64,000 nucleotides of DNA, taken from assembly GCA_036386515.1 (NCBI GenBank), contig DASVVO010000075.1, positions 1-64,000 of the forward strand, read 5' to 3'. This stretch comes from JAIVJZ01 sp036386515 (GTDB lineage Bacteria; Acidobacteriota; Blastocatellia; Pyrinomonadales; Pyrinomonadaceae). The position numbers and the translations under genes are program-made. Below the pieces are notes generated by a model that worked only from the letters and a program-made list of their open reading frames with translations, did not search any database and had not been told where the DNA came from. Positions 7,282-15,944 of the stretch are shown here, one piece after another (positions within the stretch are counted from its first letter, which is position 1; each line of letters starts with the position of its first letter).

Positions 7282-9789
7282 ATGCCCAACGGAAACTGGA
7301 AGAGCCTTGCGCTTTTATGTGGGGCGGCTGCGCTGGCGGTCGCGCTGCTCGTCATTTCCCTCTACGGCCTGTCGTCCATCTCGACCACGGGCTACGTCTG
7401 GGGCGTCGCGTTGTTGGCTTTGACGTTCACGGCCGGGCGTTTCACCGTGCCCGTCTTCAACGCCGACGGCACGAGCAACGGCAGCAAGTCCATGGCCGAC
7501 GCGCTCATCTTTTTGGCGGCGATGGTGTTCGGCGCAGCCCCCGCCGCGCTCCTCGCCGGAGTTGACGGCTTCATCTCTTCAAGACACGTGGCAGACCGGC
7601 GCGTGCGCTTCTTCCGCATCTGCACGGCCATCATCTCGACCTGCGTCGCGGTCTTCGTTTACAGCCTCTTGAGGCTGCTCACGGTCGGCGGCGCGGCCTC
7701 GTCGAGCGCGGCGAACGCCTCGCTCGAAAGGCTGCTCTTTCCCCTCTTCGCGCTCGCCATCGTGCAGTTCGCGCTCAACACCCTGGCGGCCTCTTTCTAC
7801 GTGGCTTTCGAGGCGGGGACGACCAAATTGCAGTTCTCGCGCGAGAGCCTTTTCTGGACTTCGATGACGCAACTGGCGGGCGCGGCGGCGGCGGCTCTCT
7901 TCTACTCGACTTTCATCGGCGGCGGCCTCTCGTTCCTCTTCGTCGGCGTCATGATCGTGACGCTGGTTTATCTGCTGTTCTTTTTCGACGAGAAGCGTCT
8001 GGGCGAAACCCGTCGCGGCGAGCAGGAGAAACTTCGGCATATCCAGGAGATCGCAGACCTCCACATGAACACCATCGAGTCGCTCGCCATCGCCATTGAT
8101 GCGAAGGATCAGACGACTCACGGCCACGTTCGTCGCACGCAAATTTACGCGATGGAGTTGGGGCGCATACTCGGCGTCAGCGACGAAGAGTTGCACGCCC
8201 TGCGCGCCGGCGCGCTGCTGCACGACGTGGGCAAACTCGCCGTGCCCGAATATATCCTGAACAAGCCCGGCAAGCTGACCGCCGCCGAGTTTGAGAAGAT
8301 GAAGATACACACCGTGGTCGGCGGCGACATCATCAAGCGCGTCAACTTCCCTTACCCCGTTGAAGACATCGTGCGTTTCCACCACGAGAAATGGGACGGG
8401 TCGGGCTACCCGAAGGGCTTGCGCGCCGAACAGATTCCGCTCGTCGCGCGCATCATCTCCGTGGTTGACTTCTACGACGCCACGCGCTGCGATCGCCCTT
8501 ACCGCGTCGGCATGAAGCGCGAAGACTCGCTCGCGCTGCTGCGTAAAATGGCGAGCAGTTCGTTCGACCCGCGCGTCGTCGAAACTTTCGTCGGCAACAT
8601 CGAGCACTTCGACAAGCTCATCGCCGATCAGGACATTCAAGAGCAGGTGGCTTCGGAAGGCGACGCGAACAACGGCGCGCGTCCCGATGCCGGTCTGGCC
8701 TCCGACATTCTCGGCTCGACCGCGGACGGCGATTCCGGCTTCCGTTCCATCGTCGAGGCGCAGCGCGAGGTCTTCGCCCTGCACGAGATCGCGCAAACGA
8801 TCGGCTCGTCGCTCAACATGCAAGACACGGTGACGCTCGTTTCCAGCAAGCTTCGCTCCATCGTCCCCTTCGACACCTGCATCATCTATCTCGTTGACGA
8901 CCGTTCCGGCAAAGCCGTCGCGGTTCACGCCTCGGGCGAGCACGCGGATGCCTTCACGCGCCGCCGCATCACCATCGGCGAAGGCATCTCCGGCTGGGTC
9001 ATCGCCAACGCGCGCTCGATGTGCAACACGCCGCCGGAGCTTGATCTCGTCGGCCTGCCCGAAGAGATTTCAAGTAGCATTCGCGGCGTGCTGGTCTCCC
9101 CTCTGATTCGGGAAGACGGTGCGTTCGGCGCGATCACGGTCTACTCCAGGACGCGCTCCACTTATACGACGGAGCATGTGCGCCTGCTGGAATCCGTCTC
9201 CCAGCACGCCTCTGTCGCGCTCAACAACGCGATGACCTTCGAGAAGACCAAGGAGAGCGCGCTCACCGACACGCTCACCGACCTGCCCAACGCGCGTTCG
9301 TTCCACCATGCGCTCCAACAGCGCATCGCCGAATGCCAGCGGCTCAACCGCGAACCGCTCTCCGTGCTCAGCATGGACTTGGACAATTTCAAACAGGTCA
9401 ACGATACGCACGGGCACGCCATCGGCGACCGCCTGCTCGCCAGCGTGGCCGCCATCATCAAGAACCAGTTCAGGCAGATGGACATTTTGGCGCGCTACGC
9501 GGGCGACGAGTTCGTCGCCATCATGCCCATGGCTTCGGGCGACGTGGCCGAAATGGTGGCCGAACGCATCCGCTCCGCCGTCGAGTCGCACGAGTTCACG
9601 GTTCGCACCGGCCGCACCATCAAAATCGGCATCAGCATCGGCATCGCCTGTTTCCCCAGCGACGCCGAAACCGCCGAAGACATTCTCTCCCGCGCCGGCC
9701 ACAACATGCAGCAGGACAAACACGGGCGCAAGCTCAACCCCGCGGCCGGCACGCAAAACGTCGTGCTCTCGATAGACTCCTTCAGATAA
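7282..9789 (+). CDS. membrane HD-GYP phosphodiesterase - GAF - GGDEF diguanylate cyclase
   Basis: 835 residues. Order: about 220 N-terminal residues of hydrophobic segments (MASE-like sensor), HD-GYP domain with LLHDVGK at about 312 and HHEKWDGSGYP at about 370, GAF domain about 490-650, and C-terminal GGDEF domain. The cyclase signature is AGDEF at about 740, with the metal site DLDNFKQVNDTHGH upstream. AGDEF variants can still be active. The protein could therefore both make and degrade c-di-GMP under GAF/membrane control. ATG 7282 is chosen because the hydrophobic region starts right after it; longer readings would begin inside the operator. A terminator follows at 9862-9900. Confidence 0.93.
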   Translation: MPNGNWKSLALLCGAAALAVALLVISLYGLSSISTTGYVWGVALLALTFTAGRFTVPVFNADGTSNGSKSMADALIFLAAMVFGAAPAALLAGVDGFISSRHVADRRVRFFRICTAIISTCVAVFVYSLLRLLTVGGAASSSAANASLERLLFPLFALAIVQFALNTLAASFYVAFEAGTTKLQFSRESLFWTSMTQLAGAAAAALFYSTFIGGGLSFLFVGVMIVTLVYLLFFFDEKRLGETRRGEQEKLRHIQEIADLHMNTIESLAIAIDAKDQTTHGHVRRTQIYAMELGRILGVSDEELHALRAGALLHDVGKLAVPEYILNKPGKLTAAEFEKMKIHTVVGGDIIKRVNFPYPVEDIVRFHHEKWDGSGYPKGLRAEQIPLVARIISVVDFYDATRCDRPYRVGMKREDSLALLRKMASSSFDPRVVETFVGNIEHFDKLIADQDIQEQVASEGDANNGARPDAGLASDILGSTADGDSGFRSIVEAQREVFALHEIAQTIGSSLNMQDTVTLVSSKLRSIVPFDTCIIYLVDDRSGKAVAVHASGEHADAFTRRRITIGEGISGWVIANARSMCNTPPELDLVGLPEEISSSIRGVLVSPLIREDGAFGAITVYSRTRSTYTTEHVRLLESVSQHASVALNNAMTFEKTKESALTDTLTDLPNARSFHHALQQRIAECQRLNREPLSVLSMDLDNFKQVNDTHGHAIGDRLLASVAAIIKNQFRQMDILARYAGDEFVAIMPMASGDVAEMVAERIRSAVESHEFTVRTGRTIKIGISIGIACFPSDAETAEDILSRAGHNMQQDKHGRKLNPAAGTQNVVLSIDSFR

Positions 9790-9861
9790 AGCCGGATCAA
9801 GCGGCGCAATTCGCAAATCAGGGCAGGCGGGCGCATCCGCCCACGTCGGCCGCGGCCATTC

Positions 9862-9900
9862 AAGGCGCGCCTCGAAGTTAATACTTCGGGCGCGCCTTTT
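9862..9900 (+). terminator. Rho-independent terminator after the HD-GYP/GGDEF gene
   Basis: AAGGCGCGCC, then CGAAG-TTAATA-CTTCG, then GGCGCGCCTTTT forms a strong stem with a T-run, about 75 nt after the stop. Confidence 0.8.
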
Positions 9901-9932
9901 CGTCTCTTGCCTCGACGCGTTTTAGGTTGCTT

Positions 9933-9962
9933 TTGCGCAGCGGCGCGCATCTCGCGTATAAT
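9933..9962 (+). promoter_or_regulatory. promoter of the pyruvate dehydrogenase genes
   Basis: A perfect -10 TATAAT lies at 9957-9962 with a weak -35 TTGCGC at 9933-9938 (18-nt spacer). A start at about 9969 leaves a GC-rich leader of about 115 nt before pdhA. No riboswitch fold was recognised in it. Confidence 0.55.
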
Positions 9963-10084
9963 CCCATTTTGCTTTCAACCGTACAGCAATGGACTTGGAT
10001 CGGGCGTGCGAGCGGAGCCGTGTGCGTTGCGCCGCAGCCTTCGCGTTGTCGCCGTCGCGCGCCGAGTCTTGAGAGAATACTTTC

Positions 10085-11230
10085 ATGAGCGAACTAAAAG
10101 TGACACCGTTGAAACCACGCGACCAATCCACGAGCCAGGCGACCGCCACCGGCCTCGCCGAAAACGAACGCACCGACACGATCAACCCCGAAGAACTGCG
10201 CGACGAGCATGAACAGCGTCAGCAGCATCAGCATCAGCAGATTGAGGAGATCGACGCGGAGACGCTGCGCCACATTCTCTACCAGATGGTGCTCATCCGC
10301 CGTTTCGAGGAGAAGGCGGCCGAAGCCTACACGCTCGGCAAGATCGGCGGGTTCTGCCATCTCTATATCGGGCAGGAGGCGGTGGCCGTCGGCGCGCTCT
10401 CTGCGATCCGCCCCGACGATTACGTGATGACGAGCTACCGCGACCACGGCCACGCGCTCGCGCGCGGCACTTCGGCCGACGAGGTGATGGCGGAACTCTA
10501 CGGCAAGGCGGGAGGCTGTTCGGCGGGCAAGGGCGGCTCGATGCACCTCTTCGACAGCGACGCGCATTTTCTCGGCGGCCACGGCATCGTCGGCGGCCAG
10601 ATTCCCCTCGCCACGGGCGTCGCCTTCGCCGCCAAGTACAAGGGCACGGGTCAAGTGTCGCTCGTCTTCTTCGGCGAGGCCGCCGTCAACCAGGGCGCGC
10701 TGCACGAATCTTTCAACATGGCGCAACTGTGGAAACTGCCGTGCATCTACTTCTGCGAAAACAACCAGTACGGCATGGGCACGTCGCTCGCCCGCGCGAT
10801 GTCTCTGCAAGATGTGTCGCAGAAAGCGCACGCTTACGGCATGGCCTCCGAGTTCGTTGACGGCATGGACGTGCTCGCCGTGCGCGAGGCGACCGAACGC
10901 GCCGTGGCGCGCGCGCGCGACGAATCGCTCCCCACGCTCATCGAGGTGCGCACCTATCGCTTCATGGGACACTCCATGTCCGACCCCGGCAACTATCGCA
11001 CGCGCGCCGAGATCGAAAAGCACCAGGAGCGCGACCCCGTCAAACTTTTCTCCGACAGTCTCAAACACAAAGGCGTGATGGACGACGCCGCGCTCAAAGA
11101 ACTCGAAAACCGTGTGCGTGCCGAGGTGGAACACTCCGTGCAGTTCGCCGAGGAGAGTCCCCTGCCCGCGCCCGAGGAACTGTTCACAAACATCTATGCC
11201 AACCCGATCAAAGTGACGGGTGACAAGTGA
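10085..11230 (+). CDS. pdhA: pyruvate dehydrogenase E1 component alpha subunit
   Basis: Thiamine-diphosphate subunit that decarboxylates pyruvate (or a related 2-oxoacid) with the beta subunit. 381 residues. A hydrophilic Gln/His-rich N-terminal extension of about 55 residues precedes the core (MVLIRRFEEKAAEAY, CHLYIGQEAVAVG). The ThDP motif reads FFGEAAVNQG at about 194-203 with NNQYGMGTS 24 residues on, so the usual Mg ligand Asp of GDG is Glu here. The last residues VTGDK and the stop are written by the heptamer repeat at 11213. pdhB and pdhC follow, supporting PDH over branched-chain E1. Confidence 0.93.
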   Translation: MSELKVTPLKPRDQSTSQATATGLAENERTDTINPEELRDEHEQRQQHQHQQIEEIDAETLRHILYQMVLIRRFEEKAAEAYTLGKIGGFCHLYIGQEAVAVGALSAIRPDDYVMTSYRDHGHALARGTSADEVMAELYGKAGGCSAGKGGSMHLFDSDAHFLGGHGIVGGQIPLATGVAFAAKYKGTGQVSLVFFGEAAVNQGALHESFNMAQLWKLPCIYFCENNQYGMGTSLARAMSLQDVSQKAHAYGMASEFVDGMDVLAVREATERAVARARDESLPTLIEVRTYRFMGHSMSDPGNYRTRAEIEKHQERDPVKLFSDSLKHKGVMDDAALKELENRVRAEVEHSVQFAEESPLPAPEELFTNIYANPIKVTGDK

Positions 11231-11294
11231 CGGGTGACAAGTTAAAACCAAAAACTTGTTCTTCAACTTGTCGCCCGTCACCTGTCACCCGTCA
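11213..11294. repeat. hairpin with GTGACGG/GTGACAA heptamer arms between pdhA and pdhB
   Basis: The left arm is GTGACGG, GTGACAA, GTGACGG, GTGACAA (11213-11240) and contains the pdhA stop at 11228-11230. The right arm 11266-11294 (ACTTGTC, GCCCGTC, ACCTGTC, ACCCGTC, ACC) is its inverted copy. It lies inside the pdh operon, 22 nt before the pdhB start. Confidence 0.85.
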
Positions 11295-11315
11295 CCGCTT
11301 TTGGAGGTTTTTTGC

Positions 11316-12296
11316 ATGGCCGTTATCACGATTCGAGAGGCTTTGAATCAGGCGCTCAGCGAAGAGATGCACCGCGACGAGAACGTCTTTTTGCTCGGCG
11401 AGGAAGTTGCCGCGTATCAGGGCGCGTACAAGGTCTCGAAGGGTTTGCTGGAAGAGTTCGGCGAGAAGCGCGTGATCGATTCGCCGATTACGGAACTCGG
11501 CTTCGCCGGTCTGGGCGTCGGCGCGGCGATGGTGGGCTTGCGTCCCGTGATCGAGTTTATGACGTTCAACTTCTCGATCCTCGCCACCGATCAGATCGTC
11601 AACTCGGCGGCCAAGATGCTCTACATGTCGGGCGGCCAGTTCAAAATCCCCATCGTCTTTCGCGGCCCGAACGGCTCGGCCTATCAAGTTTCGTCGCAGC
11701 ACTCACAGGCTCTCGAATCGTGGTACGCGCACTTCCCCGGCCTCAAGGTCGTGATGCCTTCGACCGCCGCCGATGCGAAGGGCTTGCTCAAGAGCGCGAT
11801 CCGCGACGACGACCCGGTCATCTTCATGGAGCAGGAGCGCATGTACGGCATGAAGGGCGAAGTGCCGGACGATCCCGATTTCACCATCCCGCTCGGCGTC
11901 GCCGACATCAAGCGCGAGGGCAAGGATGCCACCATCATCGCGCGCTCGCTCACCGTTCCGCTCGCCTTGAAGGCGGCGGAGGAGTTGGAGAAGGAGGGCG
12001 TCAGCGTCGAAGTGGTTGACCCGCGCACGATCCGGCCGCTCGACATCGACACCATCATTCGTTCGGTGCAGAAGACGAATCGCGTCGTCATCGTTGAAGA
12101 GTCGCACGCCTTCTGCGGCGTCGGCGCGGAGATCAGCGCGCAGATCATGGAGCGCGCCTTCGATTCTTTAGACGCGCCCGTCAAACGCATCTCCAGCGCG
12201 GACGCGCCGATGCCCTATGCCAGGAACCTCGAACAACTCGCCCTGCCCGACGTGGCGAAAATCGTCGCCGCCGTGCGCGAAGTTTCGTACTTGTAA
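11316..12296 (+). CDS. pdhB: pyruvate dehydrogenase E1 component beta subunit
   Basis: 326 residues, typical for E1-beta. Conserved segments are MAVITIREALNQAL, FLLGEEVAAYQGAYKVSKGL, DSPITELGFAGLGVGAA, GPNGSAYQVSSQHSQ and DPRTIRPLD, giving the ThDP pyrophosphate half-site and the alpha contact. ATG 11316 is chosen: GGAGG stands 9 nt upstream and the family start begins there. Longer readings run into the hairpin. It is followed by another heptamer hairpin (12303-12400) and then by the E2 gene. Confidence 0.96.
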   Translation: MAVITIREALNQALSEEMHRDENVFLLGEEVAAYQGAYKVSKGLLEEFGEKRVIDSPITELGFAGLGVGAAMVGLRPVIEFMTFNFSILATDQIVNSAAKMLYMSGGQFKIPIVFRGPNGSAYQVSSQHSQALESWYAHFPGLKVVMPSTAADAKGLLKSAIRDDDPVIFMEQERMYGMKGEVPDDPDFTIPLGVADIKREGKDATIIARSLTVPLALKAAEELEKEGVSVEVVDPRTIRPLDIDTIIRSVQKTNRVVIVEESHAFCGVGAEISAQIMERAFDSLDAPVKRISSADAPMPYARNLEQLALPDVAKIVAAVREVSYL

Positions 12297-12302
12297 GAAG
12301 CG

Positions 12303-12400
12303 GTCGGTTGCCCGTGGTCGCTCGTCCGTTGTTTCGTGACGACCACGCAAGTTACTACGTATCGACTTGAACAACTGACGACGGACAACTGACAAAGGAC
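12303..12400. repeat. imperfect hairpin of heptamer units between pdhB and pdhC
   Basis: The right arm ends with AACTGAC, GACGGAC, AACTGAC, AAAGGAC (12373-12400). The left arm 12303-12334 is its degenerate inverse, about 23 of 32 positions complementary. A smaller perfect inverted pair GTGGTCG (12314-12320) / CGACCAC (12340-12346) lies between them. Units are the same family as 311-359 and 43840-43953. Confidence 0.7.
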
Positions 12401-12408
12401 TAATCAAG

Positions 12409-13890
12409 ATGGCAACTCAGGTGGTCATGCCGAAACTCTCTCCGACGATGGAGGAGGGACAACTGGCGCGTTGGTTGAAGAACGAGGGAGACAAGGTGAG
12501 CGTCGGCGAACCGCTCGCCGAAATCGACACCGATAAGGCGACGATGGAAGCGCAGGCTCTGACGACGGGCGTGCTGCGCAAGATACTCGTCCAGGCCGGT
12601 GCGACCGTGCCGCTCGGGCAGGTTATCGCCATCATCGGCGAAGCCGACGAAGACATCTCCGCGCTCGTCTCCAAAGCCGAATCCGGCGAGGCCGCCGCCG
12701 CCAACAAGAAAAGCATCGAGGAGAACGTCGAGGCCGGGCAGGACGGCGCGCAGAGAGAGTTGGCGGGTGTCGTCGTGGAAGGCGAGCGCACGCAGGCCAC
12801 CATCGCAGGCGCGCCGCTCAAGGGCGACGAAGGCGGCGCGCCCTCAACCGGCGGCGCGCAACTCCCCCCCGGCCAAACTGCCGCCCCGGCGGCGAGCGCG
12901 GGCGGCGGCGACAATGACGCTTCCGGCAACGGGCAGCGGGCAGCGGGCAGCGGGCGCGTCGTCGTCTCGCCCCTCGCCGCGCGCATGGCGGCCGAAGCGA
13001 ACATCAACATCAACTCACTCACCGGCAGCGGCCCCGGCGGGCGCATCGTCAAACGCGACATCGAAGCGGCCATCAACGCCGGACGGGAGCAGCCGCAAGC
13101 CGCCGCGCCGCAATCGCACACGCAGCCGGAGCAACTTCCGGCGGGCGCGGTTGAAACACGCGCGCCGCAGCAACAGCCCGCGCAGCCGGCGGCGGTCGAG
13201 GGCGCATCTCCTTATCGCGACGAGCCGGTTTCGACGATGCGCGCGACGATCGCACGCCGCCTCACCTCGTCCGTCGGCCCCGTGCCGCACTTCTTCCTGA
13301 CCACCGAGATCGAGATGGATCGCACCGCCGAACTGCGCGCCTCGCTCAACGAACTCGATCAAGCGAACAAGGTCAGCATCAACGACATCATCATCAAGGT
13401 GGCGGCCGTCGCCCTGGTTCAACACCCGCAGGTCAACGCCTCGTTTCAGGATAAGCACATCCGCTATTACGAACGCGCCGACATCGGTGTCGCCGTGGCG
13501 ATTGACGAAGGACTCATCACACCCATCGTGCGCGGGGCTGACCGAAAATCCATCGGGCAGATCAGCCGCGAAGTGCGCGAACTGGCCGGGCGCGCGCGCG
13601 AACGCAAACTACAGCCCGACGAATACATGGGCGCAACCTTCTCCGTCAGCAATCTCGGCATGTTCGGCATAGACGAGTTCACGGCGATCATCAACCCGCC
13701 GGAGGCGGCGATTCTGGCCGTCGGCGCGATGGCCGCGAAGCCGGTCGTGCGTGAAGGGCAGGTGGTCGTGCGCCAGTTGATGCGCGTCACGATGTCTTGC
13801 GATCACCGCATCGTGGACGGGGCAACGGGCGCGAAGTTCCTGCAAACCTTCAAGCAGATGTTGGAAAATCCGCTGATGCTCATGCTCTGA
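12409..13890 (+). CDS. pdhC: dihydrolipoamide acetyltransferase (PDH E2)
   Basis: 493 residues. A single lipoyl domain sits at residues 1-78 with lipoyl-lysine K43 in TDKATMEAQ. A long Ala/Pro/Gly linker follows, then a peripheral subunit-binding domain at about 183-222 (SPLAARMAAEANININSLTGSG, split by variable residues) and a second Pro/Gln linker. The C-terminal acyltransferase core has His466 and Asp470 in DHRIVDG. It transfers acetyl groups to CoA in the PDH complex. No E3 gene is nearby. Three GGGCAGC heptamers lie in frame in the linker. Confidence 0.95.
   Translation: MATQVVMPKLSPTMEEGQLARWLKNEGDKVSVGEPLAEIDTDKATMEAQALTTGVLRKILVQAGATVPLGQVIAIIGEADEDISALVSKAESGEAAAANKKSIEENVEAGQDGAQRELAGVVVEGERTQATIAGAPLKGDEGGAPSTGGAQLPPGQTAAPAASAGGGDNDASGNGQRAAGSGRVVVSPLAARMAAEANININSLTGSGPGGRIVKRDIEAAINAGREQPQAAAPQSHTQPEQLPAGAVETRAPQQQPAQPAAVEGASPYRDEPVSTMRATIARRLTSSVGPVPHFFLTTEIEMDRTAELRASLNELDQANKVSINDIIIKVAAVALVQHPQVNASFQDKHIRYYERADIGVAVAIDEGLITPIVRGADRKSIGQISREVRELAGRARERKLQPDEYMGATFSVSNLGMFGIDEFTAIINPPEAAILAVGAMAAKPVVREGQVVVRQLMRVTMSCDHRIVDGATGAKFLQTFKQMLENPLMLML
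12931..12951 (+). repeat. three tandem GGGCAGC heptamers inside the E2 linker
   Basis: GGGCAGC at 12931, 12938 and 12945 encodes part of the linker segment NGQRAAGSG. Seven-nt units in a coding linker must come in multiples of three to keep frame, and three are present. Confidence 0.7.
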
Positions 13891-13939
13891 AGCCGCATCC
13901 GCCGTGATTCCGTCAAACAAGGGGTCGAACGTTCTTTAC

Positions 13940-14890
13940 ATGACTGCCACCAACGCGCCGCTCCAGTCAACGAGTCTCAAACCGCACGGCGCGCTCGTCG
14001 CCGTGCAACTCATCTTCGGCACGTGGCCGATCGTCGGGAAAATCGTCCTGCGCGCTCTGCCCGCGACGGGTCTCGTCACCTTCCGCATCGTCGGCGCGAC
14101 GGTGGCCTTTCTCCTCCTTCGCCGCGTGACCAAAAGCGTCCGCATCGAACGCCGCAGCGACTACGCGCGGCTCGCCGTTTACAGCCTGCTCGGCGTCGTC
14201 CTCAACCAGTTTCTCTTCGTCAAAGGTCTCGAACTCTCGACCGTCATCAATTCCGCGCTGCTCGGCACGACGATCCCGATCTTCACGCTCCTCGTCAGCG
14301 TCCTGCTCGGCTACGAGAGCGGGTCGTGGCGCATCGCCCTCGGGCTGCTGCTGGCGGCGGGCGGCGTCGTCTATTTGATCAACCCGGCCGAGGCCAGCTT
14401 TTCGCGCGAGACGAACATCGGCAATCTCATCCTCCTGTTCAACTCGATGGCCTACGGCGCGTATCTCGCCATCTCGCAGGGCATGATCAAACGCTACGGC
14501 GCGCTCACGGTTCTCACCTGGATTTTCATCTTCGGCAGCATCGTCACGCTGCCCATCGGCGGCTACCACCTGGCTAAAATTTCACTCGCGTCCGTGCCCG
14601 CCGGCGTCTGGTTCGCGATGCTTTACATCATCGTCGTGCCCACGGTGGCGGCCTATTATCTGAACGCGTGGGCTTTGGGTCGTGTCGCGCCGAGCATCGT
14701 CGCCATCTACATCTACCTGCAACCGCTCATCGCGTTTGCCGTCGCGCCGTTGATTCTCGGCGAGAGTTTGAACTCGCGGACGTGGCTCGCCGCCGCGCTC
14801 ATCTTCGCGGGCGTGGCGACGGTGACGGTGCGCACGCACAGCCGCACCATCGAAGAGGTCTCCGAGCGGCCGGAAGCCCTCGGCCATTGA
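13940..14890 (+). CDS. EamA/DMT superfamily transporter
   Basis: 316 residues with ten predicted membrane helices in two EamA repeats (first about residues 15-140, second about 155-295). Typical segments include FGTWPIVGKIVL, GTTIPIFTLLVSVLLG near the end of repeat 1 and YIYLQPLIAFAVAPLILGE in repeat 2. It is a drug/metabolite transporter with unknown substrate. ATG 13940 is preferred over an in-frame GTG at 13904 because the hydrophobic core starts about 15 residues later. It is close behind the E2 gene, so it may be read from the pdh transcript. Confidence 0.88.
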   Translation: MTATNAPLQSTSLKPHGALVAVQLIFGTWPIVGKIVLRALPATGLVTFRIVGATVAFLLLRRVTKSVRIERRSDYARLAVYSLLGVVLNQFLFVKGLELSTVINSALLGTTIPIFTLLVSVLLGYESGSWRIALGLLLAAGGVVYLINPAEASFSRETNIGNLILLFNSMAYGAYLAISQGMIKRYGALTVLTWIFIFGSIVTLPIGGYHLAKISLASVPAGVWFAMLYIIVVPTVAAYYLNAWALGRVAPSIVAIYIYLQPLIAFAVAPLILGESLNSRTWLAAALIFAGVATVTVRTHSRTIEEVSERPEALGH

Positions 14891-14962
14891 ACCTGTGGCC
14901 GCGCGCCCTCGCTCATCTGTTTGCGGGCGGCGCGCGGTTGAGCTATTCGTAGGCACGAATTG

Positions 14963-15865
14963 ATGTCAGTACGAACGACAAGCGAAATTGACGCCCACGC
15001 CCGAGAGTCGGCCTTAAAAAACTCCGCGGCGCGGCTATCCATTCTCGCCGCCGCTTTTCTCATCCTGATCAAGACGGGGGCGGGGTGGCTGACGGGTTCG
15101 ATTGCCGTCTGGGCATCGCTGCTCGATTCGGCGATGGACATCTCCGCCTCCTCGATCAACTACTTCGCCGTGCGCGCCGCCTCGCGCCCGCCCGACGACG
15201 ATCACGCCTACGGCCACGGCAAAGTTGAATCGCTCGCCGGACTCTTTCAAGCGGCCGTGATCACCTGCTCCGGGCTGTTCCTCATCTACGAAGCGATCAA
15301 GCGCATGATCAATCCGCACCCGACTCACGCGGAGACCGTCGGCGTGGCGACGATGATCATCGCCATCATCGTCAGTTTCGCGTTGGTGGCGCGGCTGCGG
15401 CGCGCGGCCAGGCTCACCGATTCGCCCGCCCTGAACGCGGACGCCGTGCATTTCGCCTCCGACGTGTGGACGAACGGCGGCGTGCTGCTCGCGCTCGTCC
15501 TCATCTATTTCACCGGCTGGACGATCGTTGACCCGATCATTTCCGTCGCCATCTCGATCTATATTCTGGCCTCGGCGGTGGGCGTCGGGCGCGAGTCGGT
15601 GGACGTGCTGATGGACAGGCGGCTGCCGCCGGAGGTGGACGCGCAGGTCGCCGAGATCGTCCGACGCTTTCGCGGCGAGGGCGTGCTCGGCTTTCACGAC
15701 CTGCGCACGCGTCGTTCCGGCTCGCAGAAGTTCATAGACCTCCATCTGGAAGTGGAGCGCGATCAAACTCTCGAAGCAGCGCACGCCGCTTCCGTCCGCG
15801 TCCTACGCACCATCGAAGCCGAGATTCCCCGCGCCAAGGTGCAAATCCACACAGACCCGGTATAG
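14963..15865 (+). CDS. cation diffusion facilitator (CDF) family transporter
   Basis: 300 residues, six membrane helices and a C-terminal cytoplasmic domain. Metal-site signatures are SLLDSAMDISAS in helix 2 and HFASDVWTNGG (HxxxD) in helix 5. The loop HAYGHGKVE and the C-terminal HDLRTRRSG segment are as in FieF-type zinc/iron exporters. It is expected to export divalent cations by proton antiport; the metal cannot be fixed from sequence. A TTG at 14960 is an alternative start. The stop codon touches the hairpin at 15864. Confidence 0.92.
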   Translation: MSVRTTSEIDAHARESALKNSAARLSILAAAFLILIKTGAGWLTGSIAVWASLLDSAMDISASSINYFAVRAASRPPDDDHAYGHGKVESLAGLFQAAVITCSGLFLIYEAIKRMINPHPTHAETVGVATMIIAIIVSFALVARLRRAARLTDSPALNADAVHFASDVWTNGGVLLALVLIYFTGWTIVDPIISVAISIYILASAVGVGRESVDVLMDRRLPPEVDAQVAEIVRRFRGEGVLGFHDLRTRRSGSQKFIDLHLEVERDQTLEAAHAASVRVLRTIEAEIPRAKVQIHTDPV

Positions 15866-15938
15866 CAAGCGGAAAGGCGAAGCGGGACAGTGGTGACGGA
15901 TTGCCGCCACCCTGTCCCGCTTCGCCTTTCCGCTTGCT
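15864..15938. terminator. long hairpin between convergent CDF and mutS genes, probable bidirectional terminator
   Basis: A 27-bp perfect stem runs from AGCAAGCGGAAAGG... (15864-15890) to ...CCTTTCCGCTTGCT (15912-15938). The left arm starts on the CDF stop, and the right arm ends 7 nt before the mutS end. A weak 7-nt periodicity (GCAAGCG, GAAAGGC, GAAGCGG, GACAGTG) links it to the other heptamer hairpins. No T-run follows on either strand. Confidence 0.6.
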
Positions 15939-15944
15939 GTTTGC

